22,809 nucleotides of DNA from CBDVBE01 sp964543525 (GCA_964543525.1 CAZIYW010000082.1:1-22809), one strand, 5' to 3'; positions 1 to 8,246 are shown, counted from the first letter of the stretch. The notes: generated by a model from the letters alone, not told the origin. Numbers and translations: made by a program.

Positions 1-2
1 AA

Positions 3-428
3 AAGAATGTATTGTTTCTTGACCGGAGTATAGCCTGGACCGATAGCCAAAAGGTGAGCCTTGCATACGAGGGTGATAAACCCGATCTTGGTGCTTTTGA
101 ATACGATGAAACTGCGGTAAAGGAAGTGTCCTTTTCGAATGGCAGTATACACAATGATGTTGGAGTCGCCGCTAAAATCACTTTTTCCGGAAAGCATATT
201 ACTATTACATTTGCATTGTCACAGACTCGAGCAGTAACGTTTGGTTTGTTTTCACAAAAGGGAAGCCATGTCGGGTCATATTCCCTGGGAACAGTACCGG
301 CAGGAGTGCATAATTTTACAATAAATATTCACCGGTTCGGTCGTTTGTTTATAGCCGGCGGGATTTATTTTTTACAACTTAAAGCCGGCGTATCGTCATC
401 AACGGTGAAATGTATATATGTGCGGTAA
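3..428 (+). CDS. 3' end of a secreted beta-helix-type protein with type IX sorting domain (partial)
   Basis: The frame is open to the left edge of the window, so this is the C-terminal part of a longer gene; the TTG at 12 is not a convincing start. The motif PDLGAFEY (about 25-32 residues into the fragment) is the usual closing motif of parallel beta-helix / choice-of-anchor Q surface proteins. It is followed by a roughly 90-residue domain with the pattern of a type A type IX secretion C-terminal sorting domain (VTFGLFSQKG, then FIAGGIYFLQLKAG, then a short beta strand to the stop). The protein is probably exported and surface attached or released; the substrate or ligand cannot be inferred. 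Seen: motifs and open 5' frame. Inferred: beta-helix identity of the missing part. Confidence 0.7.
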   Translation, partial: KNVLFLDRSIAWTDSQKVSLAYEGDKPDLGAFEYDETAVKEVSFSNGSIHNDVGVAAKITFSGKHITITFALSQTRAVTFGLFSQKGSHVGSYSLGTVPAGVHNFTINIHRFGRLFIAGGIYFLQLKAGVSSSTVKCIYVR

Positions 429-433
429 CAACC

Positions 434-532
434 GTGTTATTGATACGTAATTCGCGCATGAGTACTGTACAGTCCGCTCTCGATAATGCTTCACCTTTTG
501 ATACGATTCTTATCGCATCCGGCACCTACTAA
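434..532 (+). pseudogene. Possible beta-helix protein N-terminal remnant
   Basis: A 32-codon frame ending in TAA reads STVQSALDNASPFDTILIAS followed by GTY. This matches the conserved opening of right-handed beta-helix repeats (T-I-Q-x-A-I-x-x-A-x-x-G-D-T-I-x-V-A-x-G-x-Y). The next in-frame codon is a second stop and no helix repeats follow. It lies just downstream of another beta-helix-type gene, so it may be the truncated start of a paralogue. The match is short. Confidence 0.4.
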
Positions 533-535
533 TAA

Positions 536-688
536 AATCTGCTGTGGCCTTCATACTGTAAAAACATCAGGAATGATAAGGGATATTGGGATGCGATGGA
601 ATCATGTATAACACAGCATACAGAGGCAACATTCTCCCATAGTATCTGTCCCGAGTGTCTCGAAAAGGAATACCCGGATCCCTTATAA
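536..688 (+). pseudogene. C-terminal remnant of a PAS/GAF/receiver-type signalling protein
   Basis: Directly after two stop codons the frame reads about 50 residues ending at TAA. It contains PSYCKNIRNDKGYWDAMES, then FSHSICPECLEKEYPDP. This is the cysteine-containing tail (CSYCKKIRDDxGYW...FSHGICPECxxKxYP) found at the very end of many PAS, GAF or response-regulator proteins in deltaproteobacteria and relatives; that assignment is from memory of the motif. The sensory and output domains are absent, so only the last ~50 codons survive. There is no start codon or RBS. Confidence 0.65.
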
Positions 689-934
689 TTGTATTAAGGA
701 ATCAGAAAGAATATAATTCCTGAAATCCTGTCAAAACGCATTCACCTATCCGAATCCGTAATTCCACCGAACAAATCTGATACCAATCAGGTAAAAATAA
801 TTGCAATTTATGTCTGCATTATGGTTATATTACAGTAATAGAAGGGCTTATATACCTGAAGAGTGATAAAAGTAAATATCAGAAATAAATTTAAGATTGG
901 CCACAGAAAATTATTAATTGCCAATAAGTATCAC

Positions 935-964
935 ACTCATTACGCCAAAGGGGGGGGTATGAGT
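935..964 (+). promoter_or_regulatory. RBS/start-codon hairpin of the first C25 peptidase gene
   Basis: A 6-bp inverted repeat (ACTCAT at 935-940, ATGAGT at 959-964) encloses an eight-G run (950-957). The right arm is the start codon and the next three bases. If it folds, both the purine-rich RBS and the ATG are occluded. The geometry resembles the leader hairpins at 5051 and 5289. Confidence 0.4.
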
Positions 965-2977
965 ACAAAAGTCTTATCATGTCTGTTCTGTATTTCTTTT
1001 GTGTATGCAGTAGATGCCGTTATTTCAGTATCTCTGCCGGAAAACGATGTTGTCGTAACAGTCGTTAACGACTATGCAAAATTCCATAATAATGTCGTTT
1101 ACGGCGAACCCGGTTGCCCGGCTCTTCCGTCAAAATGCTACACATTCCTGGTACCGCCGGATGCAGACCTTTCATCAGTTTCATTTGAAATTCAAGGACT
1201 TACAGAAAAAAGACTTGACGGTAAGTTTACCGTGCAACCGGCGCGGCCTCCCATGTCAGTTAACGGTCCTGTATGGCCCGAGAAGAGGAATATTGTAAAC
1301 GGCAGGGATATGGACATCTACGGAGGCAGCGGCTATTATCCGGATTCCTATATTCAGGATATCACGGTATCACAGATGCGGTGCTATAAGATTGTCAGAG
1401 TTCGGGTGTATTTCAGTAAATATAATCCCGGTACCGGTACCTTGAAATGCCTCACCGGAGGTAAACTGGCATTGAAATTCGCTGCAAAACCCGGCACAGT
1501 CAGAACCGGCTGTAAGATTCCGAAAAAATACAGGAAATTGGCTGAAAAAATGGTTATAAATTACTCTGACATGGCACCGCTTTACAATACTGCTTTTACG
1601 TTTACCGATACTACTACCTATATTATCATGACGGAGTCGTCAATAGAATCCGGTTCACAGAAACTCGAAGAGCTAAAACAGTCTAAAACAGACCATGGTT
1701 TCAACACGGAAATTATCACCGAAGATACCTGGGGAGGGGGCGCCGGCAATACCGCGGCAGGAAATATGAGAAAATGGCTCCAGGATAATTATGAGGAGAT
1801 GGCTATTGAGTATGTCCTCCTCATTGGAAATCCGAGCACCAGCAGTAGTAAGGTGCCCATGTACAATTCTGAAACCAGGTCACGGGCAACGGATTTTTAC
1901 TATTCGGAATTAACAGGACCATGGAAAGATGACCTTATTGCCGAAGTTGATGCCTCACGAATACCGGTATACAATGATGATATGAATACCCTCGATGATA
2001 TACTGCAAAAAGTTATCGATTATGAAAATGCCCCTGCAGATGAAATAGACTGGCGAAAGTTCTGTTTTATTGCTGAAAAACCGTATGACAGTCAAACACC
2101 CGGTTACCCGCTCTTTGAAGAGATTAAAACAAAATTTCTCGATCCGAACGGGTGGGACAATTACCGTATTTATGATGTTTCCAACGGCGATCCGGATGAA
2201 AGTGACTGCAATGAAACTGCGGTGAAAAATGCCTGGGAAAAACTCGACCACGGGCTGATGCTCTGGATGACTCACGGCAGTGCTACCGGAGCTTCTTCCA
2301 TTATGAAATCCACCACCATGGCAACGTTCGACGATGAGCATCCTACTATTGTCATGATGGGAAGCTGTTCAAATGCGTCACCTTCAAAGAGCGATAACTT
2401 GACCTATACTGCATTGAAACATGCTGCAATCGGAGCGATCGGCGGTTCAGGCATTACCTGGTATGGTGATGCGCAGGTTGATAATTTTGACGGCACCAGT
2501 ACAACCCAGGGGCTGCTGTACCATTTTGCACAAGGTATTACCGATTCGCTGGGTGCAGGTGAAGCTCTCAATTTTGCAATAGGGCAGTGTACGAGTAAGA
2601 AATGGTGGATTAATCTCTACGGCTACGTATTATATGGCTGTCCTGATGTTGGTGTGTTTTCATGCAAAAATGAAACTCCGGTTAAAAATAGTGTACCGGA
2701 CCAGAAAGGGACAGAAAACAGTCTTTCAGTTATCACACCCAATAATGGAAGCGACATTATTCAAATCAGGTATTCTGTTGCATATCGCGGTCCCGTCAAT
2801 CTGAGTATCTATACGGTGCAGGGAAAATTAATACAAACACTGGTTAATACGGTACAGCCGGCAAATGCCTGTTCAGTACAATTTTCTGCAGAAGACCTTG
2901 TTGATGGGATTTATTTCTGTTCGCTGAAGATGGGTACAAAATCTGTATTAACTGAAAAATTAATGATTGTGCAATAA
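959..2977 (+). CDS. Secreted C25 (gingipain-like) cysteine peptidase with type IX sorting domain
   Basis: 672 residues from the ATG at 959, chosen over the GTG at 863 because it follows a strong G-rich RBS and begins a typical signal peptide (MSTKVLSCLFCISFVYAVDA). Residues ~20-190 resemble the C25 propeptide region (GEPGCPALPSKCY, LVPPDADLSSVSFEI). The catalytic domain follows, with the NYEEMAIEYVLLIGNP strand, a probable catalytic His439 in WMTHGSA and Cys470 in MMGSCSNA. The last ~85 residues form a type A C-terminal sorting domain (LSIYTVQGKLIQTL ... LVDGIYFCSLKMG). Likely an exported endopeptidase at the cell surface; the specificity is unknown. It is a clear paralogue of the gene at 5352 but lacks that protein's extra domains. 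It stands alone between gene debris and a terminator. Confidence 0.9.
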   Translation: MSTKVLSCLFCISFVYAVDAVISVSLPENDVVVTVVNDYAKFHNNVVYGEPGCPALPSKCYTFLVPPDADLSSVSFEIQGLTEKRLDGKFTVQPARPPMSVNGPVWPEKRNIVNGRDMDIYGGSGYYPDSYIQDITVSQMRCYKIVRVRVYFSKYNPGTGTLKCLTGGKLALKFAAKPGTVRTGCKIPKKYRKLAEKMVINYSDMAPLYNTAFTFTDTTTYIIMTESSIESGSQKLEELKQSKTDHGFNTEIITEDTWGGGAGNTAAGNMRKWLQDNYEEMAIEYVLLIGNPSTSSSKVPMYNSETRSRATDFYYSELTGPWKDDLIAEVDASRIPVYNDDMNTLDDILQKVIDYENAPADEIDWRKFCFIAEKPYDSQTPGYPLFEEIKTKFLDPNGWDNYRIYDVSNGDPDESDCNETAVKNAWEKLDHGLMLWMTHGSATGASSIMKSTTMATFDDEHPTIVMMGSCSNASPSKSDNLTYTALKHAAIGAIGGSGITWYGDAQVDNFDGTSTTQGLLYHFAQGITDSLGAGEALNFAIGQCTSKKWWINLYGYVLYGCPDVGVFSCKNETPVKNSVPDQKGTENSLSVITPNNGSDIIQIRYSVAYRGPVNLSIYTVQGKLIQTLVNTVQPANACSVQFSAEDLVDGIYFCSLKMGTKSVLTEKLMIVQ

Positions 2978-3054
2978 TGCAATCGGGTATAATACCCGGG
3001 TGGATAGATAAATCCGCACGGCGATATAGTACTGAATTTTATAAAGTATATGGA

Positions 3055-3088
3055 AAAAGGCATGCAGCCTCAGTGCATGCTTTTTTTT
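3055..3088 (+). terminator. Rho-independent terminator of the first C25 gene
   Basis: GCATGCA (3060-3066) pairs with TGCATGC (3074-3080) around a 7-nt loop, followed by eight T (3081-3088). A further perfect stem (CGGGTAT/ATACCCG, 2984-2998) sits just after the stop codon but has no T tract. Confidence 0.85.
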
Positions 3089-3290
3089 GGCGTATGGATT
3101 TTATACATAGCGTCGTGTGTCGGTAAAACATGCCGTTTTTTCTCCTCCGTTTGTTATATTAACCAATAGAGGGAGGCAGTGCACGTCTTTTGTACAGCTT
3201 GTCATTTGCGAAATTTTTACAAAGGGTGATATGATTAAATTTGCGGTAATTACAGTACTTATTCCTTTTTTCACGTCTCCTCCTTGCAGT
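3089..3290. other. Non-coding stretch with a possible orphan signal peptide
   Basis: No recognisable gene. An ATG at 3231 after AAAGGG begins MIKFAVITVLIPFF and continues to a stop at 3341. The start is signal-peptide-like but no mature domain follows. It overlaps the end of the minus-strand HlyD remnant, so it may be chance. Confidence 0.2.
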
Positions 3291-3773
3291 CTAGTAAAAC
3301 AGGTCGGCACGCAGTGCAGACCGTATCAGTTTTGCGAGTAATGTAATACCACGGATATTTCCGGCAAAAATCCTTACCGTACCGGATAAATAGGGCCGCA
3401 GGATTTTTGAAGGGATATTATGTATCGCTATAGTAACCTTGAATTTATTTTCCACGCCTTTATTATCCTGCTCTTTTTCCTCGTTATACGTCACTGACAC
3501 CGGTGCTATTTTTTTAATCATTCCTTTGATTTTTGTACCCATATGCATCCACAGCATGACTTCAGCCATATCACCCTCTTTAATATCCCCGATCTCACTT
3601 TCCAGGAGGGTCACTTCAATGAGAAAAGGGTCAAGCGGTGCAAGCTCACAGAGCTCAATGCCCCTGGTAAAGTATGGCCGGTATCCCTTATCAGTCCGGC
3701 AGGATACTATGATACCGGTCCGAGGGCTGATAATGGTGCTGTGGGACATCTCTTTCTGCAGTCGCTGTATATC
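3291..3773 (-). pseudogene. HlyD-family membrane fusion protein, C-terminal half only
   Basis: On the minus strand the frame carries the typical second half of a periplasmic adaptor of type I or tripartite efflux systems: end of the coiled coil (DIQRLQKEMSHS), the half-lipoyl motif (TIISPRTGIIVSC), the beta-barrel (LIEVTLLESEIGDIKEGD, then AEVMLW) and the C-terminal portion (ILRPYLSGTVRIFAG). The N-terminal membrane anchor and first lipoyl half are missing. The frame continues to an ATG at 3839, but those codons are the complement of the TolC-like gene beginning near 3770, so homology stops at about 3773. The junction is therefore a rearrangement breakpoint. Probably non-functional. Confidence 0.7.
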
Positions 3774-4252
3774 TCTACGGTACGGATGCTGATTTTGGTG
3801 AAACCTTCGGTAAGATGAAATCAAATGACTGTAATTCATGGTCGGTCGGCCTCAATGTCTCTGCCCCGCTAAGCACCAAGCCGCGCAAGGATGCTCTGCT
3901 GCCGTATGCGGTTGCGATACGTGAGGCTGAATACAAGTGTGCATCGTTGAAAAAGCAGATACGACAGGAGCTGCAATCATTATTGAATAAAATTGCGCTT
4001 ACCTGCAAGCAGTATGAATCCGCCCACAGCAATATCGCGCTTGCCGGGATGAATATGAAGGAGGCGCAGGAATTACTGGATAACAGATTTATCTCGCTGG
4101 AAGAATTCTTTAAAAGCAAGAAGAACTTTGAAACATCGTCGATGCAGATCTTCAAAAGCAAGTGTGAATATACCATCAATTTCTACAAATTCGAGCAGGC
4201 AAAGGGTACGCTGCTTGATGCTTTCGGGGTAAATCAGATTTCCGCTAACTGA
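3770..4252 (+). pseudogene. TolC-like outer-membrane efflux protein, C-terminal fragment
   Basis: Reading from about 3770, before the ATG at 3815, the frame gives LYGTDADFGETFGKM, then NSWSVGLNVSAPL and a long amphipathic helical region (AVAIREAEYKCASLKKQIRQ, LNKIALTCKQYESAHSN, SLEEFFKSKKNFETSS). It ends in NFYKFEQAKGTLLDAFGV. This is the second TolC repeat: a strand pair (SWSVGLNVSAPL) followed by the coiled coil and terminal helix. Family members are about 400-480 residues; only ~160 remain and there is no signal peptide. It lies head-to-head with the HlyD remnant, and both are adaptor/channel parts of one kind of efflux system, so they probably come from one operon broken by inversion or deletion. 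Confidence 0.7.
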
Positions 4253-4633
4253 GTATTTGAAATAGTGGAATATTTATTTGGTACGTCATTAGCGCATGCT
4301 TATTATAAAATCGGCAACAGGGAGTTTGTGCAGAAGGCAATTTCGGCAGACATGCAGAGACGTGCACGGTTGAAGGAATATGCCATAATGGGTGTTACTC
4401 TTGATACCATTGTAACAGAAGTAATAAAACTGTACAATTTATCAAAGAAGAAGATAAAAATCAGAGGCAGAAACAATACTCAGTCCGATACGCGGAAAGA
4501 ATTTGCCTTTGCGGCGAATCGTCAATATCAGTTTCCTGCATGTGAAATAGCAGGTTATTTGGATATAAGCTCTCAGTCGGTATCAAATTTGATACGGGAA
4601 GGTGAGAGAGTCATGATCGGTACTGAATCGTAG
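4253..4633 (+). pseudogene. REP-associated Y1-type transposase, C-terminal remnant
   Basis: The frame follows the TolC stop codon (TGA 4250-4252) in the same phase; the GTG at 4265 is not a credible start. The residues (IGNREFVQKAISADMQRRAR, LDTIVTEVIKLYNLSKKKIK, FPACEIAGYLDISSQSVSNL) match the C-terminal part of RAYT/Y1_Tnp transposases, including the DnaA-like region and final helix-turn-helix. The catalytic HUH and tyrosine part is absent, so the protein cannot transpose. A GTCCCC-rich tandem repeat follows 17 bases after the stop, consistent with the element end. Confidence 0.65.
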
Positions 4634-4636
4634 ACT

Positions 4637-4677
4637 GTTAAACGTCCACCGTCCCCTTTTTTGTCCCCTTTTTTTTC
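4637..4677 (+). repeat. GTCCCC-T tract tandem repeat at the end of the transposase remnant
   Basis: After GTTAAACGTCCACC the sequence holds GTCCCCTTTTTT (4651-4662) and a second GTCCCC with eight T (4663-4676). Similar GTCCACCGTCCCC strings accompany REP-type transposases in other genomes (from memory). It could be the residual 3' element end. It also resembles a T-rich terminator but has no clear stem. Confidence 0.5.
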
Positions 4678-5050
4678 TAATAAAGATTTTAGGTGAATTG
4701 TGTAACTATATGAAATTATTGCAATTATACGTATTGAGATTGCTGGCAAGCTGTCAAAAGAAGAATAAATAACCTATAAATCCACGCTTTTTCTGCTAAG
4801 TACCGGATTATGGGGAATCGACAATAGCGGGTGCATAAAAAATGTGTTTTTTTTAATTCAAAATATTTCGCAAATTTTCCATATTATTCAAATTAGCATT
4901 TGATTTTTACTTTTTCTTTAAATTTTAACATATTTTTTGTTGTTTTATTTAAAAAAAGCCAAATCCGAGTCGGGGAAAAGCTGCTTTAAACGTAAATTTA
5001 ATCAGGTTTTGCGTTAAAATTATTGTTACATTTATATATGCACGGGAGAG
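4678..5050. other. AT-rich intergenic region, possible promoter
   Basis: About 370 bases of strongly A+T-rich sequence with no credible ORF. A weak promoter-like pair lies near its end: TTGCGT (5009-5014), an 18-base spacer and TATATA (5033-5038). This would start transcription just before the first leader hairpin. Consensus for this lineage is unknown, so the promoter is only a suggestion. Confidence 0.25.
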
Positions 5051-5196
5051 AGCATTGTTGGTGGGGTAATGCTCACAGATTTGTTATAAAACTAGTGAGA
5101 GGGAAGTGGATGAATTTCGTTATTCCATCAATGTTACTGTGTGTATTCCTTCCATTTTTCTCCATAACTGAATTTCAGGAATCTTTTAATAGTTAA
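5051..5196 (+). pseudogene. First leader copy followed by a 28-residue orphan signal peptide
   Basis: A hairpin (AGCATT 5051-5056, AATGCT 5068-5073) encloses GGTGGGG. The ATG in its right arm opens a micro-ORF, MLTDLL-stop (5069-5089). A purine-rich RBS (GAGAGGGAAGTGG) then precedes ATG 5110, which reads MNFVIPSMLLCVFLPFFSIT, EFQESFNS and stops at 5194-5196. The 28 residues look like a signal peptide with no mature protein. The whole arrangement duplicates the leader of the peptidase gene at 5352, so this is probably the stump of a deleted paralogue, though a real small peptide is possible. Confidence 0.45.
5060..5073 (+). repeat. 14-bp direct repeat GGTGGGGTAATGCT, copy 1
   Basis: Exact copy of the sequence at 5298-5311, 238 bases upstream of it. 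It lies in the loop and right arm of the leader hairpin and includes the micro-ORF start codon. Confidence 0.85.
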
Positions 5197-5288
5197 GGAA
5201 TTTACAGTTTATCAGGTAACTTTACTATTCGAGTGAAGAAATTATCAGGCACAATACTGTGCTATAAGTTGGAAATAATTAACGGAAC

Positions 5289-5324
5289 GCATTAGCAGGT
5301 GGGGTAATGCTTTTGCAGTTTTAA
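5289..5324 (+). promoter_or_regulatory. Leader hairpin and micro-ORF upstream of the second C25 gene (repeat copy 2)
   Basis: GCATT (5289-5293) pairs with AATGC (5306-5310). The loop and right arm contain the second exact copy of GGTGGGGTAATGCT (5298-5311). The ATG at 5307 opens MLLQF-stop (5307-5324), preceded by the G-rich loop that could act as an RBS. The peptidase ATG lies 27 bases after the micro-ORF stop. The layout could support translational coupling or attenuation; this is inference. Confidence 0.4.
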
Positions 5325-5351
5325 TCCTTTTATACCGGGAGGGGAAGTGGT

Positions 5352-8174
5352 ATGAAATATTTTGTTTCATCAGCATTTCTGATTCTGTCCTTAATTAATT
5401 CATCCATCGCACAAGTAACTGTTTCTGTTCCATGGCAGGATGCGACTGTTCGGAATATCCGCGGGCAGGCTGAATTTACCGCATCCGAGTTTCTGGGTGA
5501 GCCTGGTCAACCGGCATTGCCGGTGTATAAATGCTCAGTGCTGCTCCCGCCGTATGCGGATTTATCCTCAGTCAGCTTTTCAATTGAGGGTCTGAAGGAG
5601 ACACAACTGGCCGGTACTTTTACAGTACGACCCGGATTGCCGCCCATGACTGTAACCGGTCTGGAAAGCTGGCCTGAACATCGTTCCATTGTTGACGGAA
5701 GAGATGTGTCGGTCTATACAAGTGATAATCTGTTTCCGCAGAGTCATATTAACGTACTCGAGGTCGGGCTGATGAACTGTTTTAAGCTGGTAACGGTGAA
5801 AGTATGTCAGTTCCGGTACAATCCCGTTGCTAAAACGCTTTTTAAGGTTGAAAAAGGAACGTTGAAAGTCGATTTTAAGACCGACCCTTCCTACAGTCGC
5901 AAGCGGGCGGCGCAGTTGAAAATTCCGGCAGCCTTGAAACCCCGTTTAAAACGACGTGTGGTTAACTACAGTGAATTTATCAAGCAGTATGAAGCGGACT
6001 ATACTTTTAATCAGCAGAATGTACTGGCAATTATTACCACCAATAATATTAAAAGTCAATTACCGAGTTTTGATGCGTTTGTTGCAGCCAAGGAAGCTAT
6101 GGAATTTCAGGTTGAAGTAGTCACTGAAGATAAATGGGGCGGTGGCACCGGCTCAAGCGGTTCGGCAAATATTCGTTCGTGGTTGCAGGACAACTATCAG
6201 ACGCTTGGTCTGAATTATGTTTTTCTTATCGGAGCGCCCAGCAACTCTTCGGGCGATGTACCAATGGCTTATTTCCAGGGATATTCAAACTGGTCCGGCC
6301 ATAGCGATTGTCCCACAGACTGGCATTATGCACAGCTTTCCGGTGATTATAAAAGTGATAAAACCTGCGAGCTGCATACCGGAAGATTCCCGATATTCAA
6401 CGGGGATTATACCGGCACAAATGCGATTATGCAGAAAACTATCGAGTATGGTAATGCTGCACCGGAAGATGCGAAATGGCGTTTTAATGCTTTGTTAGGT
6501 GGACCAGGTTATGATGTGTCGAGCACATCATGGGCGGCAATGAATCCTGCATACCATGACTGGATCGAGCCGGATCCGGAGTGGGAAGCGTACCGTTGCT
6601 ACAGCAGCCAATATGCTACGCCGCAGGAAGCGGATGAGGTTTCCAGCGATCTATCCGGCCCCTGGTCAAAGGGTACTTACGGCATTGTTGACTGGGCGGC
6701 TCATGGAAGTCCGGAATTTGCATCAGGTGCAATGAGCTCGGATAAAACTACCAGTGTAGGAAATGATCATCCGTCATTTGTTCTCTGTGGAAGCTGTTCT
6801 AATGCATCTATTACTACTTCAACAAACCTGACCTATTCAATTCTTAAAAACTGTGGTGTTGGTGCTCTTGGCGGCACCGATTATACCATGGTCGGTGATG
6901 ATATGACCTGGTGCAGATATTATATCAAATATCACGTTGCCGAAAAGATGACCATGGGTGAAACTATGACTGAGCTTCTGGAGAATCACTCAAACGGCTG
7001 GTATAACCGGGGTCCTTATGTACTGTATGGCGATCCGACAATCGGGTGTTATTCCTTTAACGGTGAGCCTTTTATCGGGCTTACAAGTCCAAATGGCGGT
7101 GAGAAAGTGGAGCAATTCACTACGTTTACTATAACATGGTCCGACAATATCCCGGGAAAGGTTAAAGTTGAGTTGTTAAAAGGAGGGAGCGTACTGGAAG
7201 TACTGGGTGAGGTTGAGAGTACCGGTGAACTGGCGTGGGAAGTTACCGATAATTATGAAATTGCCGATGATTATAAGGTCCGCATCACCAGTATTGACAG
7301 TAGTGCATTAAAAACTGAAAGCAAGGAGCCATTTAGTATTGTCGAGGAATTTATTATTAACGAATACCCATATTTTAAAAATCTTGATGATTTGACATCA
7401 AGCAGTGTTATTCTTCCTGAAAAATGGGTGCAGAGTAAAGATGATGATCTGGACTGGACAGTATTGAGCGGACCCACGCCTTCAAAAACCGGCAGTGATC
7501 CCGATAAAACAGGGCCTGATGCTGACCATACCACTCAGGATGACGGAAATTATATCTATGTGGAAGCGTCCAGCAACGAGAATAAGAAGGCGATCGCTGT
7601 CTCGCCGAAATTTAATCTGAAGGGTGCGAATGAGCCCAAATTGACGTTCTGGGCACACATGTTCAGCGCTGAAAATACCATGGGCACGCTTTCACTCGAT
7701 ATCTGTGTCGACGGTACTTGGAAAAACGATGTCATATCTCTTACTGATGATCATGGGGACGAATGGTTTCGTGTAGAGCAGGCGCTTGATGACTATACGG
7801 GGGAAAGGGTAATTTTCCAGCTTCGTGCAGTTACCGGCTCAAGCTGGTGCAGTGATATCTGTGTCGATGATTTCAAGGTGGAAACCAATGGCAACAGTAT
7901 TATTGAAACAACTGCAGATGGAGCGGGCTATGGATTGAAATACACAAATTCACGCATTATATATCAGGTGCCGTTGCATGAAGACGGGAAAAAGGTGACT
8001 GTACAACTATTCAATCTGCAGGGTAAACTGGTCAGGACACTTTTTAACGGTAAAGCAAATGCCGGACAGTATGCAATTCCGCTGAAAAATAAGAATCTTG
8101 CAGCATCATTGTATTTGTGCCGGATAACGGCTGACTCTTTTACAAAAACAGTTACTATACTCATGCATAAATAG
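5352..8174 (+). CDS. Large secreted C25 peptidase with Ig-like, MAM-like and type IX sorting domains
   Basis: 940 residues; the ATG follows the RBS GGGAGGGGAAGTGG and starts a signal peptide (MKYFVSSAFLILSLINSSIA). Residues ~20-200 are a propeptide-like region similar to the gene at 959 (GEPGQPALPVYKC, LLPPYADLSSVSFSI). The peptidase domain has LGLNYVFLIGAPS, probable catalytic His451 in WAAHGSP and Cys482 in CGSCSNA. After it come a beta-sandwich starting TSPNGGEKV (~577-660), a MAM/cleaved-adhesin-like jelly roll (~690-845, with ICVDGTW and SSWCSDICVDDFKVE) and a type A sorting domain (VQLFNLQGKLVRTLF ... LYLCRITADS). Likely a cell-surface or released endopeptidase whose accessory domains bind protein or carbohydrate. 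The extra domains distinguish it from its shorter paralogue. Confidence 0.92.
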   Translation: MKYFVSSAFLILSLINSSIAQVTVSVPWQDATVRNIRGQAEFTASEFLGEPGQPALPVYKCSVLLPPYADLSSVSFSIEGLKETQLAGTFTVRPGLPPMTVTGLESWPEHRSIVDGRDVSVYTSDNLFPQSHINVLEVGLMNCFKLVTVKVCQFRYNPVAKTLFKVEKGTLKVDFKTDPSYSRKRAAQLKIPAALKPRLKRRVVNYSEFIKQYEADYTFNQQNVLAIITTNNIKSQLPSFDAFVAAKEAMEFQVEVVTEDKWGGGTGSSGSANIRSWLQDNYQTLGLNYVFLIGAPSNSSGDVPMAYFQGYSNWSGHSDCPTDWHYAQLSGDYKSDKTCELHTGRFPIFNGDYTGTNAIMQKTIEYGNAAPEDAKWRFNALLGGPGYDVSSTSWAAMNPAYHDWIEPDPEWEAYRCYSSQYATPQEADEVSSDLSGPWSKGTYGIVDWAAHGSPEFASGAMSSDKTTSVGNDHPSFVLCGSCSNASITTSTNLTYSILKNCGVGALGGTDYTMVGDDMTWCRYYIKYHVAEKMTMGETMTELLENHSNGWYNRGPYVLYGDPTIGCYSFNGEPFIGLTSPNGGEKVEQFTTFTITWSDNIPGKVKVELLKGGSVLEVLGEVESTGELAWEVTDNYEIADDYKVRITSIDSSALKTESKEPFSIVEEFIINEYPYFKNLDDLTSSSVILPEKWVQSKDDDLDWTVLSGPTPSKTGSDPDKTGPDADHTTQDDGNYIYVEASSNENKKAIAVSPKFNLKGANEPKLTFWAHMFSAENTMGTLSLDICVDGTWKNDVISLTDDHGDEWFRVEQALDDYTGERVIFQLRAVTGSSWCSDICVDDFKVETNGNSIIETTADGAGYGLKYTNSRIIYQVPLHEDGKKVTVQLFNLQGKLVRTLFNGKANAGQYAIPLKNKNLAASLYLCRITADSFTKTVTILMHK

Positions 8175-8214
8175 ACCTGTAATATATTCATTAATAGGTA
8201 CTTAGTGCGTATGG

Positions 8215-8246
8215 AAAAGGCTCTTTTATAGAAAAGAGCCTTTTTT
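8215..8246 (+). terminator. Rho-independent terminator of the second C25 gene
   Basis: AAAAGGCTCTTTT (8215-8227) pairs perfectly with AAAAGAGCCTTTT (8232-8244) around a 4-nt loop and ends in six T. It lies 41 bases after the stop codon. The symmetric A/T flanks mean it could also act on the minus strand. Confidence 0.9.

Noticed and set aside
863..958. GTG start giving a 32-residue longer first C25 protein
   Set aside because: It would bury the signal peptide behind a basic extension; the ATG at 959 has a much better RBS.
3439..3792. 117-residue plus-strand ORF
   Set aside because: Antisense of the HlyD-like frame, which has clear family motifs.
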